Shown piece by piece: positions 44,237 through 53,032 of a DNA stretch of 53,032 nucleotides. Numbering within the stretch: position 1 is the stretch's first letter; each line of letters opens with the position of its first letter. The notes beneath the pieces are model-generated. The model was not told where the DNA came from and searched no databases. It saw only the letters and a program-made list of their open reading frames with translations. The stretch is from positions 1 through 53,032 of the forward strand of contig JABANP010000378.1 of the NCBI GenBank assembly GCA_013115135.1, in the 5' to 3' direction. The translations under genes were made by a program, and so were the position numbers. The stretch is from Perkinsus olseni. Taxonomy: Eukaryota > Perkinsozoa > Perkinsida > Perkinsidae.

Positions 44237-46657
44237 GCCCTGGATATCGTGTTGCTGAAGGCATACGAGGTATACCTCCATTCTGCTATCGAACTACCAG
44301 TTATGTACGCGAAGATAACTCCTGCTAGACAACAAGTACTGGTAGAAACGTAACGAATGAGAAGCTCTCACTGAGATTCCCAATTTGAGAACGATTAGAG
44401 CGAGATACTTTGTGACGCTGAGTCAAGCCCGGTTAGTGTTGATGCAAAAGATCAACTTTGTATTATAGAGAATCTCTATAAGAGATATCATCCTTCGCCC
44501 GCTTTTTGTGTACATCGGGCACTTTTTTCATATTTCACTGACTGCCTCAAACAGGCCATTGGTGAAGCACAACTTGTTGAGTATAGAGGCATTCATGTTG
44601 AGGTAAATCCCGGAGGGTTTCATCGACGGTGAAACTGGGACGGAAGGGGGCAAGATTTGTGTCCTAGCGACACCGGCTAGAGCACTGGCCAGGACGGATG
44701 AAGTTCTTCGTAATACTGATCATGTAACATTCTAGTACCGTGGTGCTCCGTTCTTGACGAAAAGAAGGCGGTCCTGCGAGTCGCGTGAACCGTAGCCACC
44801 ATTCGCCTGTCACTTTGCCGTGATGTTCCCTTGGTAAACGATTTGAGCGGCTCAGCAGCCTCGGCGTGAGCGGACCGGCGTACCCCAGTATATGGGCCAT
44901 AGCTGTACGACTCACGGGCTCCGTGACACGGAAGTTCGCCTGCGTCTCAGCGTAGAGGACGTCGTGACTATCCCCGTCTCCTTTCTTCAAGTAGAACGAT
45001 TTGAGGGGCCCTGCAGCCTTTGCCTGAGGCGATCTATCCCAGCCAACCCACTAGCCGAGACTACGGGTGAGCCTGGACGGTCCAGGTCTAATACCCGAAT
45101 ATCGGATATTCGGGCTGTAGGCCCTCGTTGGGCTGGCCGCTACACGCCTAAGGTTGTGTACCCGCTGTGTGCAGCCAAACGCGGGAACCGCTGGCGTAAG
45201 GCGGCGGGGAGGGTGGTCGTAAACGCCCTTGTTACCCTCACTGCCCTCGGGCTGAAGGATTCAGGCTCGTCGCGGCCACCGCCCCGACTCCAATCCCCGT
45301 GTGTGTGAGTTTAAAGTCCAACGCCGTCACCGGCTTAGTTAGACTTGATTCCGTTGTGCTAAGCAACTCAACGATGAGCCCTGTGCTGCGTTATTCAGTT
45401 AGCCTGAACGCTGCCACAGCGAGCGGATGGAACAGACTAGACCAGCTCATTCTTTCGGAGAGAATCCCTCCTGGCAGGATCCACTCTTCACCGCGGGGCT
45501 GTGTCCAACTACCGAACCATTAGCACTGCCGCGGCTGACCATACGAGTTTCATCTCCAGGACTCGAGAATTCGATGACCCAGCTGGTTCTCACTGCTCAC
45601 GCGTGCAGTCATTCCTCGGCTCCAGATTCGGTAAGGGAGCTCCCGAATCCTCGTAGTCAGAGGTTTCAGCGCATCGTGGGGAGACTGGTCGGAGAGACTC
45701 TGAGCTTCAGAGTCTTTGGTTGCCACTCTTTGAGAGGAGATGGAGGCTCCATCTACATCATGCGCACATCAGCTCCATCATAGAGCTGATGAAGACTCGA
45801 TAGGCCGCTTTTTTCTTGAAGAGAAGCGCGTACGGCCACAATCTGTACTTACTACGGCTATACTGCGGTGGCCACAGTGTGTCGATGCCGCCGCCGTGGC
45901 ATTACGACGTCGGACGTCGGACGTCCGTTAGTCGTCAACGAACAACAGTCATCCACTTCCCACTCACTATTGGTTGGGCCGCAACTCATTGTGGCCCACT
46001 GGTGTTACACAGCCTCCAAGTGGTGTTGAGCGAATGCCGTGGTATCCTACGATTGTCAGAATGCCTCGGGGTGTTGCCGCTGAAGAATCGAAGGGTGGAT
46101 GCTCCTAACCTGGCCGGTGCCACGGGCCCCGTCGTGATATTGTCAACAGATGTGATATTATAGCGTCTGAGACGCTGCTTCCCGCCGACCAATAATGTTG
46201 GTTGGTTAGTTGCAATCACTAGAAGACAAAAGCAGTGATCTTGATGGCTCTGGCCCTCGAAAACCCAGACCATCGACTCCTCGAAGATCGAATCCTCGAT
46301 CGTTAAGCACGAGTGAATTACATTGTCGACCCTATCTAGCGCAGCCTAACCAGAGAGCTCTATGCTCTCGCCCATTGATAATCATCCGAACTTGAAGATT
46401 CGAGTAATGCTGATCTAAGTCACACCCAAAATTTATAGGCCATAAACTCCAACGCTCCTACGAAGACTTGCCAAACGCAAAAAGATTCCTTATTCCCAAA
46501 TCTGTGGTTTAACTGTGCCGTTACAGATATGAGCTGAAAAGCGAAGAAATACTTGTTAACGTCCAAGGACTATGAACAATGATAGGTCTCAGTGTTGAGA
46601 ATGTTGTGACAGAAATAAAACCCCGTGCTCGCCACATTTCCAACACTTCTAGGGTTC
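44237..46657. other. 3' region of unit 1
   Basis: No supported gene. About 44.24-44.60 kb is near-identical to 50.60-50.93 kb. About 45.66-46.21 kb matches 50.95-51.72 kb with many changes. Between them, about 44.62-45.65 kb is unique to unit 1 and looks like an insertion with no convincing coding frame. The stretch 46.21-46.66 kb is the junction to unit 2. Confidence 0.65.
45094..45114. repeat. Perfect 10-bp palindrome, 1-nt centre
   Basis: cccgaatatc and gatattcggg flank a single G at 45104. It lies inside the stretch of unit 1 that unit 2 lacks. It may be part of an inserted element or a regulatory site. Confidence 0.9.
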
Positions 46658-47932
46658 TCAACGCTTTGCTGTACTCAAAGTGCAAGCCATGACGCCTGCA
46701 GACTGCCCAGGCTTATAGAACTGGACACCAGTGAGGCCTTGTATGAACTTGCACTCTCTATGAGCTCTCAAAAACGCCTTCACTATCGGGGTATTGTCCA
46801 CCCTGTAGTAATGTCCTAGAACAGGTTTGATAGCTTCAGTGGCTTCCCTCGCGTGGTAGCAAGGTATCCTCGAGTCGATATGATGCAGCACATGGGTAGT
46901 ACCGACGTCGTGATGGAAATAAGAAGAAAAAATACCATAAGATGGACGGTCAATAGAAGTTAGAGCCCCTCTGATGAAGGTGAAGGCCTCGTCACCGTAA
47001 TGAGGGACGTCTTCATGTGTATGCTCCAGGGATGTGTAGAGGGTGAGCCAAGCATTGGTCATAAGATAAGGACAGCCATACCACAACATCACATCGCCGA
47101 GGCCTGCAATCTTCGCACAATAGGCTGCGATGAGAAGGCTGATGATGCAACCTAGTCCACTGAGGAGAACCTTCTCCCTCATGTGAGGAGGAAAGAGGCC
47201 ACCATCAGGGTTGAAGTGGGAGGGCTTCACCTTCTTGTAAGGGCGGCCATCATACCCCACACGGCCACCGGATGCATTCCAGAAGAGGTAAATAGGGAAG
47301 CCGAAGAGGAGCATCGCCAAAGGAAAAACCGGGAAGACCTCGTCAAGGCCGTAGTCCTCTAGGGTGCTCTGTATGCGGCTGAATGCGTTGAGTTCATGTT
47401 TGAGGCTCGCTACGTGCGTCTCCCCTTTGGTAATATGATTGGTGAACTTGTGATGCCTGGAGTGAGAGTATTGCCAACTGAAGTACGGCACCAATAAGGC
47501 CGAGTGGAGGACAAAGCCAACACTGTCATTGACCAATGGGTAGGGAGAGAACGCGCCATGACCACACTCGTGGCCCATCACCCAAATACCAGTAAAGAAG
47601 ACACCTTGCCAGAAGATGTAAACACACCAGAGGCCTCCCCTGAAAAGAGCATAGTCCTCCGGTATTGAGGTTAACAGCAGGTAGTGGATAGTAGCACAAG
47701 CCGTGATGTACAGGAGATCTCTCACGACACACGAAGCCGACCTCAGAAGGCTCCTCTCTCTACAATGCGGAAGTATAGCCGATTGCAGAGCAGACACAGA
47801 AGGTCCAACTTTTGAGAACTCTTTAGCAGTGAGGCCTTTCGTATCAGCTTCAGTCCTCAAATCCCCGGCAGCCTCAGACGGGGAACAAAGCTCAACGGTC
47901 TCGGTCTGAGTGATAGTGGTGGTCGAGCACAT
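46658..47932 (-). CDS. Omega-6/Delta12-type fatty acid desaturase, copy 2
   Basis: Same length as copy 1 (424 aa), same start (MCSTTTITQTE) and same three His boxes (HECGH, HSRHH, HVLHH). The frame upstream of ATG 47932 is open but not conserved with copy 1. Substitutions are sparse over most of the protein. About 12 are packed into roughly 50 residues just before the third His box (for example SLQHTHGG to SLEHTHED, FSTHFHHEIG to FSSYFHHDVG). The following 158 bp appear identical between copies. The C-terminus (CTLSTAKR) is unrelated to copy 1. It is divergently paired with the desaturase at 49378. Confidence 0.95.
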   Translation of the reverse strand: MCSTTTITQTETVELCSPSEAAGDLRTEADTKGLTAKEFSKVGPSVSALQSAILPHCRERSLLRSASCVVRDLLYITACATIHYLLLTSIPEDYALFRGGLWCVYIFWQGVFFTGIWVMGHECGHGAFSPYPLVNDSVGFVLHSALLVPYFSWQYSHSRHHKFTNHITKGETHVASLKHELNAFSRIQSTLEDYGLDEVFPVFPLAMLLFGFPIYLFWNASGGRVGYDGRPYKKVKPSHFNPDGGLFPPHMREKVLLSGLGCIISLLIAAYCAKIAGLGDVMLWYGCPYLMTNAWLTLYTSLEHTHEDVPHYGDEAFTFIRGALTSIDRPSYGIFSSYFHHDVGTTHVLHHIDSRIPCYHAREATEAIKPVLGHYYRVDNTPIVKAFLRAHRECKFIQGLTGVQFYKPGQSAGVMACTLSTAKR

Positions 47933-49377
47933 GGTACACAAGGAGACAAAAATAGGCTTCTGCGACGGGTAAAATGATGAAATTGTCCAGCCCACAGCGC
48001 CGAGATGAAGCTAAAGATGGGCACCGTATCACTCTCTTCCACTCTCCGCAAGTATTCCCACGTAACACCGATCGTTACTATCGGACAGTATCTTTGTGTT
48101 CCGAGACACACAAAAGAAGCTCGGAAGACAGGTTCAGTGAGACAGCACGGAAAGGACGCGACGCTTGCTACACTCAAATGAGTTAACAGTGTTAACTTAA
48201 CAAAATAGAGAGAGGCCTCATTGAGGCCGCCTCAAGTTGAGTGGTTACTTGAAGTAGGCTACTTGAAGCAGAGGGACGGGAGTGGCGATAGAGGGCTAGC
48301 TTGCACACGAACTGCGCAGCATCGTAGTAGGATGATCCTACAAAATGCAGGATACGATGCATCCATCAAGCCACATAGGTGAGCAACACACTGTGATGTG
48401 TGCAGCGTGCGGTAATGGGGCAACTGATCCGCTCAGCCGTTCCATACTGCATGATGCATGGTTCATGCATTTGCCAGAACCATGGTCCGGGATGCTCGCA
48501 ATATGACATAGCTTCCCCGGTGAAGTAGGTCGCAGATGTAGGGTCGCCTGGCTCAATGCTGGCAGGACCAGCCGAGCACGAAGCGGCGACTAAGAGCCTT
48601 AGAACTCAGGTCGACGCCTGTCGAGCGAGTACGCGCACGAAAATGCATGAGGGGGGCCTGATCGCACGTGCTGAATACCTGTGACTCACAGGCTGTGAGA
48701 GTGATCCTGGGCGAGAACTCTCGCAGACGAGACGTCGACGACGGTGACGTGGACGTCGTGACGTTACGTCGGCGTCAGTCGGCGACATTGACGTTCTCAC
48801 GGGAATCCCGTGACGGGATGAACGGAACACGATATGGACGTGAAGCCCCTTCACTACGTATCTCTTATAGGAGAACCTACGACACAAACTGTCGTTGTGG
48901 TGCTGCTAGACACCACAGCGACGACTCGTCGCTGACGAGTGTAGTATCCTAGGATCGTATGAGAGTTGTAATACGAAAACAAGCACGGGGGTTCCAAGCT
49001 GTGCGCGTGCGTTCTGAGTGACCCGCCACGCATTCACATAGCCGGTCGCACTACAGCTTAGACCCTGCCCGAATAGGGAACAAAGAGGAAGAATATCCGT
49101 TAGCGGCACGGAAGAAGGATAACGATTGATGCAGCGCTGTCGAGACTCAGTCCTGCGCCGAGAGTCTGTCGCTATCGGCACCGGCACGAGCGACCTCGAG
49201 CTCAGGTCAACAGATTACAACGAGACGAGACTAACTCATTGCTCACTGCGTTACCCGCCGCGCTGAGTGCCATGGTCTATCCAATATACGATCTGCGCGC
49301 CACCGATTGCGACCTATCACAACACCTACAGTCTGGTATTATACCTTATTTATCTATTTTAGTTTTCATTTCTCCTC
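47933..49377. promoter_or_regulatory. Divergent spacer of unit 2
   Basis: This 1.45-kb spacer presumably carries both promoters. The part next to the acyl-CoA desaturase (48934-49377) is almost identical to unit 1. A cluster of ACGT cores (about seven between 48722 and 48845) and an inverted repeat cacgggaatcccgtg (48798-48812) lie mid-spacer. The first about 180 bp match unit 1 at about 41.81-41.96 kb. Confidence 0.7.
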
Positions 49378-50598
49378 ATGTCAGTCACTACCAATGATGA
49401 AGAACCTTTCCGTATGAATTGGACCATGGTGACTTATATGGCGCTGGTGAGCGATGAGAGTCCTGATGATTCCTGTCATGCATATCCTCGCAGGTGCACA
49501 TCATCAGTAGCGTTAGTATATACAACGCTTTCGCGTATCCTTGTCATCCATACACATATCTCTGGACGGTAAGAGAAGTTACAGTATGCTCGTGCTTCTA
49601 TTCAGTTGTGGCACTGCAACGCGTCTTGCAGGTTTGTGTATATGTTTTGTCGGCTCTCGGCATCACAGCGGGTGCTCACAGACTCTGGTCCCACAGATCT
49701 TATAGAGCTAGATACCCGCTTAGAGTATTCCTGATGATTTGCAATAGCTTCGCTAATCAAGGGAGTATTATACACTGGGTTTCCAATCATCGAGCACATC
49801 ACCTTCATGCTGATACTGATAGAGATCCGCATGATTCACAACGAGGATTCTTTTATGCTCATATTGGATGGTTATTGATACATAAACCAAAGTTGGTGGC
49901 AGATGCTTGCGACAAAATTTCTGTGAAGGATCTATACAGTGATAGTGTATTACTACTACAGCATTGTAAGTTAGCAAGGTGGGATCCTTGTTGTTCATCG
50001 TCATGGCCTTCAGATCTTTATCCTTGGTGGGATATAACATGGTGTTTCATTGTAATAGCAGCATTTGCTCTACCACTGCTGTGACGGATTTTCCCATGAA
50101 TAACTCCCTCTCAGGTCCCTGCTCTTGTAGGAAATTACTTTTGGGGTGAATCTATCATTAATGGCATTCTATTGCCCGGCGTATTACGTTATTGTTTCGG
50201 ACTGCATGTGACATGGTCCATCAACTCAGTGCTGCATAGGTGGGGGCCCACTCCGTATGATACTGATGCCGTGAGTGCCGAGTGCGGTATCGTGGCTTTC
50301 CTCGCTCTCGGTGATGGTTGGCACAATTGGCATCATACTTTCCAATGGGACTATGCTGGTGCTGAGCTGTCCGCCCTCAAGCAATTCAACCCCACCAAAA
50401 CTTTCATTGACATAATGTAATCTCGGCATCCTCAGTTCACCTTATATGGGTTAAACTATTAGGCACTATCTAGGTCTGGCTTACAATCTGAGACGGGCCA
50501 ATCCTAGGGCTTGGGAGAGTCTTGAAACGAGGAAACTCCGTAATAACTGCTGTTCTCGTCTACCTATTTCTGTACAAGATCATTGTCAGGTGAGTTAG
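49378..50598 (+). CDS. Acyl-CoA Delta9-type desaturase, copy 2
   Basis: Near-identical duplicate of the gene at 43015-44236: 317 aa, same six-exon structure. Exons: 49378-49446, 49494-49568, 49632-49965, 50014-50051, 50115-50416, 50463-50598. All His-box motifs are intact (GAHRLWSH, HRAHH, HNWHH). Protein differences are very few, for example RINW to RMNW and LGTTAG to LGITAG. Intron 1 is one nucleotide shorter than in copy 1, which would be a frameshift if it were exonic and so confirms the intron. Introns carry scattered substitutions while exons are almost unchanged, so selection maintains both copies. Confidence 0.95.
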
Positions 50599-51720
50599 GC
50601 CCTGGATATCGTGTTGCTGAAGGCATACGAGGTATACCTCCATTCTGCTATCGAAATACCAGTTATGTACGCGAAGATAACTACTGCTAGACAACAAGTA
50701 CTGGTAGAAACGTGACGAATGAGAAGCTCTCACTGAGATTTCCAATTTGAGAACGATTAGAGCGAGATACTTTGTGACGCTGAGTCAAGCCCGGTGAGTG
50801 CTGATGCCAAGCATCAACTTTGTATTATAGAGAAGCTCTATAAGTGATACCATCCATCACATACTTTTTGTGCCCTTGGGGCACTTTTTCATATTTCACA
50901 TCCTGTCCCGAACAGGCTATTGTTGGAGTACAACGTGTTGTGCGTAGAGTCATTTAGCGCATCGTAGCGAGACTGGTCGGAAAAGCTCTGAGCTTCGGAG
51001 TCGAAGGTTGTCAGTGACAACTTGTCACTCGTTGGGAGTAGATCGAATACGGCTGGCGAAGCTTGGATCCAATGGATGGGGCCCATCTAATGAGCCGCTG
51101 CTTTTCTTGAGGAGAGGCGCGTACGGCCACAGGGTGTACTGTGGCCATACGTGGTGGACACAGTGTGCGGTTGCCGCCAGGCGCGACATTACGGCGCCTG
51201 TCGTCGACGAACGCACCCTCTTGACACTCGCTATTCGTTGGGTCGCAACTCATTGTGGGTAGAGTTAAATTAACTCAGTCACTTAACACGTCGAAGGGAA
51301 AGTACAGAGATTTTGCCCTGCCACGGTGTTACACAGCCCCATTGTTCAGGCGAGGCTCGCCTGGCGAGCGGATGCCGCGATGTCTCACGACTGTCAGAAT
51401 GCATCGGGCTTATCATTGGGTGCTCAAATCAAGAAAGCAAGCCAAAGATGTTAGAGCGCCAGGAACTCGGGCCTCTAACACTCCTTATTTTCTCTAGTTT
51501 CTTCGCGCTCCGCTAATCACGGGACATGCTATATGAGTGACGGAGCTCGCCTACTGTTCCTGACGTCTATGCTTGTGAATCGAACAGTACATGCTACCAA
51601 CCTGGCCGGTGCCACTGGCCCCGCGAAGGAGTTTTCAACAGACGTGATATTACAGCATCGGAGACGATGCCTTCCGCTGACCATTCGTTTTGGTGGGCTA
51701 GTTGCAGTCACTACACCATT
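50599..51720. other. 3' region of unit 2
   Basis: No gene seen. 50.60-50.93 kb and 50.95-51.72 kb match the corresponding parts of unit 1. The unit ends near a shared stretch gtgggctagttgcagtcact (51.69-51.71 kb), matching ggttagttgcaatcacta in unit 1 (46.20-46.22 kb). Confidence 0.6.
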
Positions 51721-51970
51721 TTCACCTCTAGTTAAAAGGATAGGACCTCTATTTAAATACTCTTTTCGAAATTTAAAATAAGGAGACTTCATTTTAAATC
51801 GCTATATTTTAAAATGAAATTCTCAAGATCGAATTAAAAAAATACAAATTCGTTTTCGAAAATTTTTTAAAAAAACAAGTTCGAATCAGTGTGACAGGAT
51901 CCTGAGGAGATATTTAAAAAAACTCGAACCTCAAATTAAAGATTGGAATTCAACTTAATTGAATATCCAA
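51721..51970. repeat. AT-rich low-complexity stretch
   Basis: About 250 bp of A/T-rich sequence with alternating aaa/ttt runs and repeated ttcgaa/tttaaa words, unlike the near-50% GC of the rest of the window. It lies just outside the shared part of unit 2. It may mark a junction of rearranged DNA or a degenerate element. Confidence 0.7.
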
Positions 51971-52928
51971 CCTCAATGTCGTGGCACGCAGTATGGTATG
52001 CGCTCTGCGCATGTTCATCGGTATACGGTACACAGGACTAATGTCGTGGAGACCTTGCGTTGCAGTTGACTTTCTCCGTCTGGGTCCGCACACAATCACA
52101 TTAGTCCGCGACCATCACCCTCTTCAAACTCCCTTCGCTCTCCCGTAGGTGAGAAGATTTGCTGTCAATCGAGTGTGGACCAGTAGAGACGGTTAAGGGT
52201 CTGACGACCGTGCCGGACTCAGGCCCAGCTGTCCAGTCCGATGAGCAATAAAACAAGTAAAGCCAATGTCCAATGGTCCAATGTACATTCCAATGGAATG
52301 TCCAGTCCAATGGTCACGCTACTTGCGTGGAGGTTTCGGACTCGGACGGGAACCGATTTCCCTCCAGACACCGGATCCGCTACTCGGTTTATTGTAATCC
52401 GGCTAATCCAGTAAACTCGGTTTCTTGAAGAAAGCTTCTAGCCGGCAAGTCTTGTTTCATCGAATCTCGGACATGTTATACGACCACATCCCCGGCTACT
52501 CTATTCGGCAGGCCGGGTCTCCCTACAAAGCCAATTTTGGCCGCTGCGCCCCGTGGACAGAATTGCCGCTTTATACCGAAGCTTTATGCTACATGCTTTC
52601 GCGAGCTGCAGCGTTCAGTTTTGGCAAAGGACTTGCAACAAGGAAACTGCTGCTCGCGATGTCTTCCCGCCGAACATTCTAGTAGCGGCATCTCTATAGC
52701 AGACAGGACTTTGTCGTAGTACGAAAGCAAAGGACGGGATGCATCCTAGCGTACGCAGCCCCCAGTGGCGGACTATGAATGGAAGGACAGCTCATGCTGC
52801 CTGATCCAACTCCCAACGTACTCATGATGGGCTGAATGATTTCGTTCAGAGTTAGCTTTATCAGGAGAGTGTACCATTCCTGACTAAAGCATCTTGATGC
52901 AGGATGTGCTGCGGCGCAGTAGTATGAT
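51971..52928. other. Intergenic between unit 2 and the third fragment
   Basis: No supported gene. 52240-52320 holds several scattered ccaatg words, including an inverted repeat cattccaatggaatg. Open frames are short and lack protein-like features. Confidence 0.5.
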
Positions 52929-53032
52929 ACTGGATGATGGTAGTTGTCGAGCACATGCTTTACAAGAAGAGAGAAAAGGCCACTGGTTGGAATCAATTAT
53001 TCTGAATAATGCTATAATTGGCCGGCCGCACT
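52929..53032 (-). pseudogene. 5' remnant of a third omega-6-type desaturase unit
   Basis: Read on the minus strand, an ATG at 52956 begins MCSTTTI, the shared start of both intact desaturases. After seven or eight codons the sequence diverges, and the frame stops about 31 codons in. The upstream side (52957-53032) also resembles the 5' flank of copy 1, including the tataattggcc-like stretch near the window end. This is the truncated left end of another unit that continues outside the window. Confidence 0.75.

Noticed and set aside
44664..46163. Several 60-140-aa frames 3' of the first acyl-CoA desaturase
   Set aside because: They have no ATG-plus-coding consistency and are not conserved in the matching part of unit 2.
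1..53032. CRISPR array, bacterial operon or rRNA
   Set aside because: No regular spacer-repeat array, ribosome-binding sites or rRNA-like conserved blocks were seen. The genes are intron-bearing and eukaryotic.

Overview
The window is nuclear DNA of a protist. Genes are dense, lie on both strands and are interrupted by many very short GT-AG introns, mostly 40-60 bp. Base composition is near 50% GC. The gene content is eukaryotic: FG nucleoporin, class I HDAC, DNA polymerase delta subunit, ALG3 and ER membrane desaturases. This style and content suggest an alveolate of the Perkinsus kind. That assignment is an inference; no organism-specific marker was tested. I rebuilt the exon structures by hand. 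Where a family is recognisable, the summed exons usually stay in frame (GT25 409 aa, ALG3 419 aa, acyl-CoA desaturase 317 aa).

Layout, left to right. 1.0-10.6 kb (+): a giant Nup214/Nup159-like FG nucleoporin of about 2,370 aa in about 25 exons, with a roughly 1 kb exon-plus-intron block duplicated inside it. 10.8-12.2 kb (+): a GT25-family glycosyltransferase. 12.3-13.3 kb (-): a signal-peptide/TM/RING-H2 protein. 13.8-15.6 kb (-): a class I histone deacetylase with one +1 frame disruption. 17.0-19.3 kb (+): DNA polymerase delta small subunit. 20.0-20.6 kb (+): a second TM/RING-H2 protein. 21.0-21.8 kb (+): a secreted, possibly lipid-binding protein. 22.2-24.1 kb (+): a membrane-anchored C69 peptidase. 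24.7-27.8 kb (+): two adjacent unrecognised genes sharing a new ~55-residue W/C-rich domain next to hydrophobic segments. 28.1-29.9 kb (+): an unrecognised 453-aa protein. 30.0-31.5 kb (+): ALG3. 32.4-39.0 kb (-): a small SIL1-motif membrane protein, an OST3/OST6-like protein, an Sfi1-like centrin-binding-repeat protein and an ankyrin protein.

39-53 kb is an accessory-like lipid locus. A divergent pair, an omega-6/Delta12-type desaturase on - and an acyl-CoA Delta9-type desaturase on +, is present twice in tandem. A decayed desaturase fragment lies to the left (39.05-39.23 kb). The start of a third, truncated unit lies at the right edge (52.93 kb onward). The two enzymes would act in series (saturated to monoene to diene). 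Near-identical intergenic blocks and a perfectly shared ~158-bp stretch of desaturase coding sequence point to recent duplication or gene conversion. Unit 1 also carries a MITE-like insertion with an apparent 11-bp target duplication.
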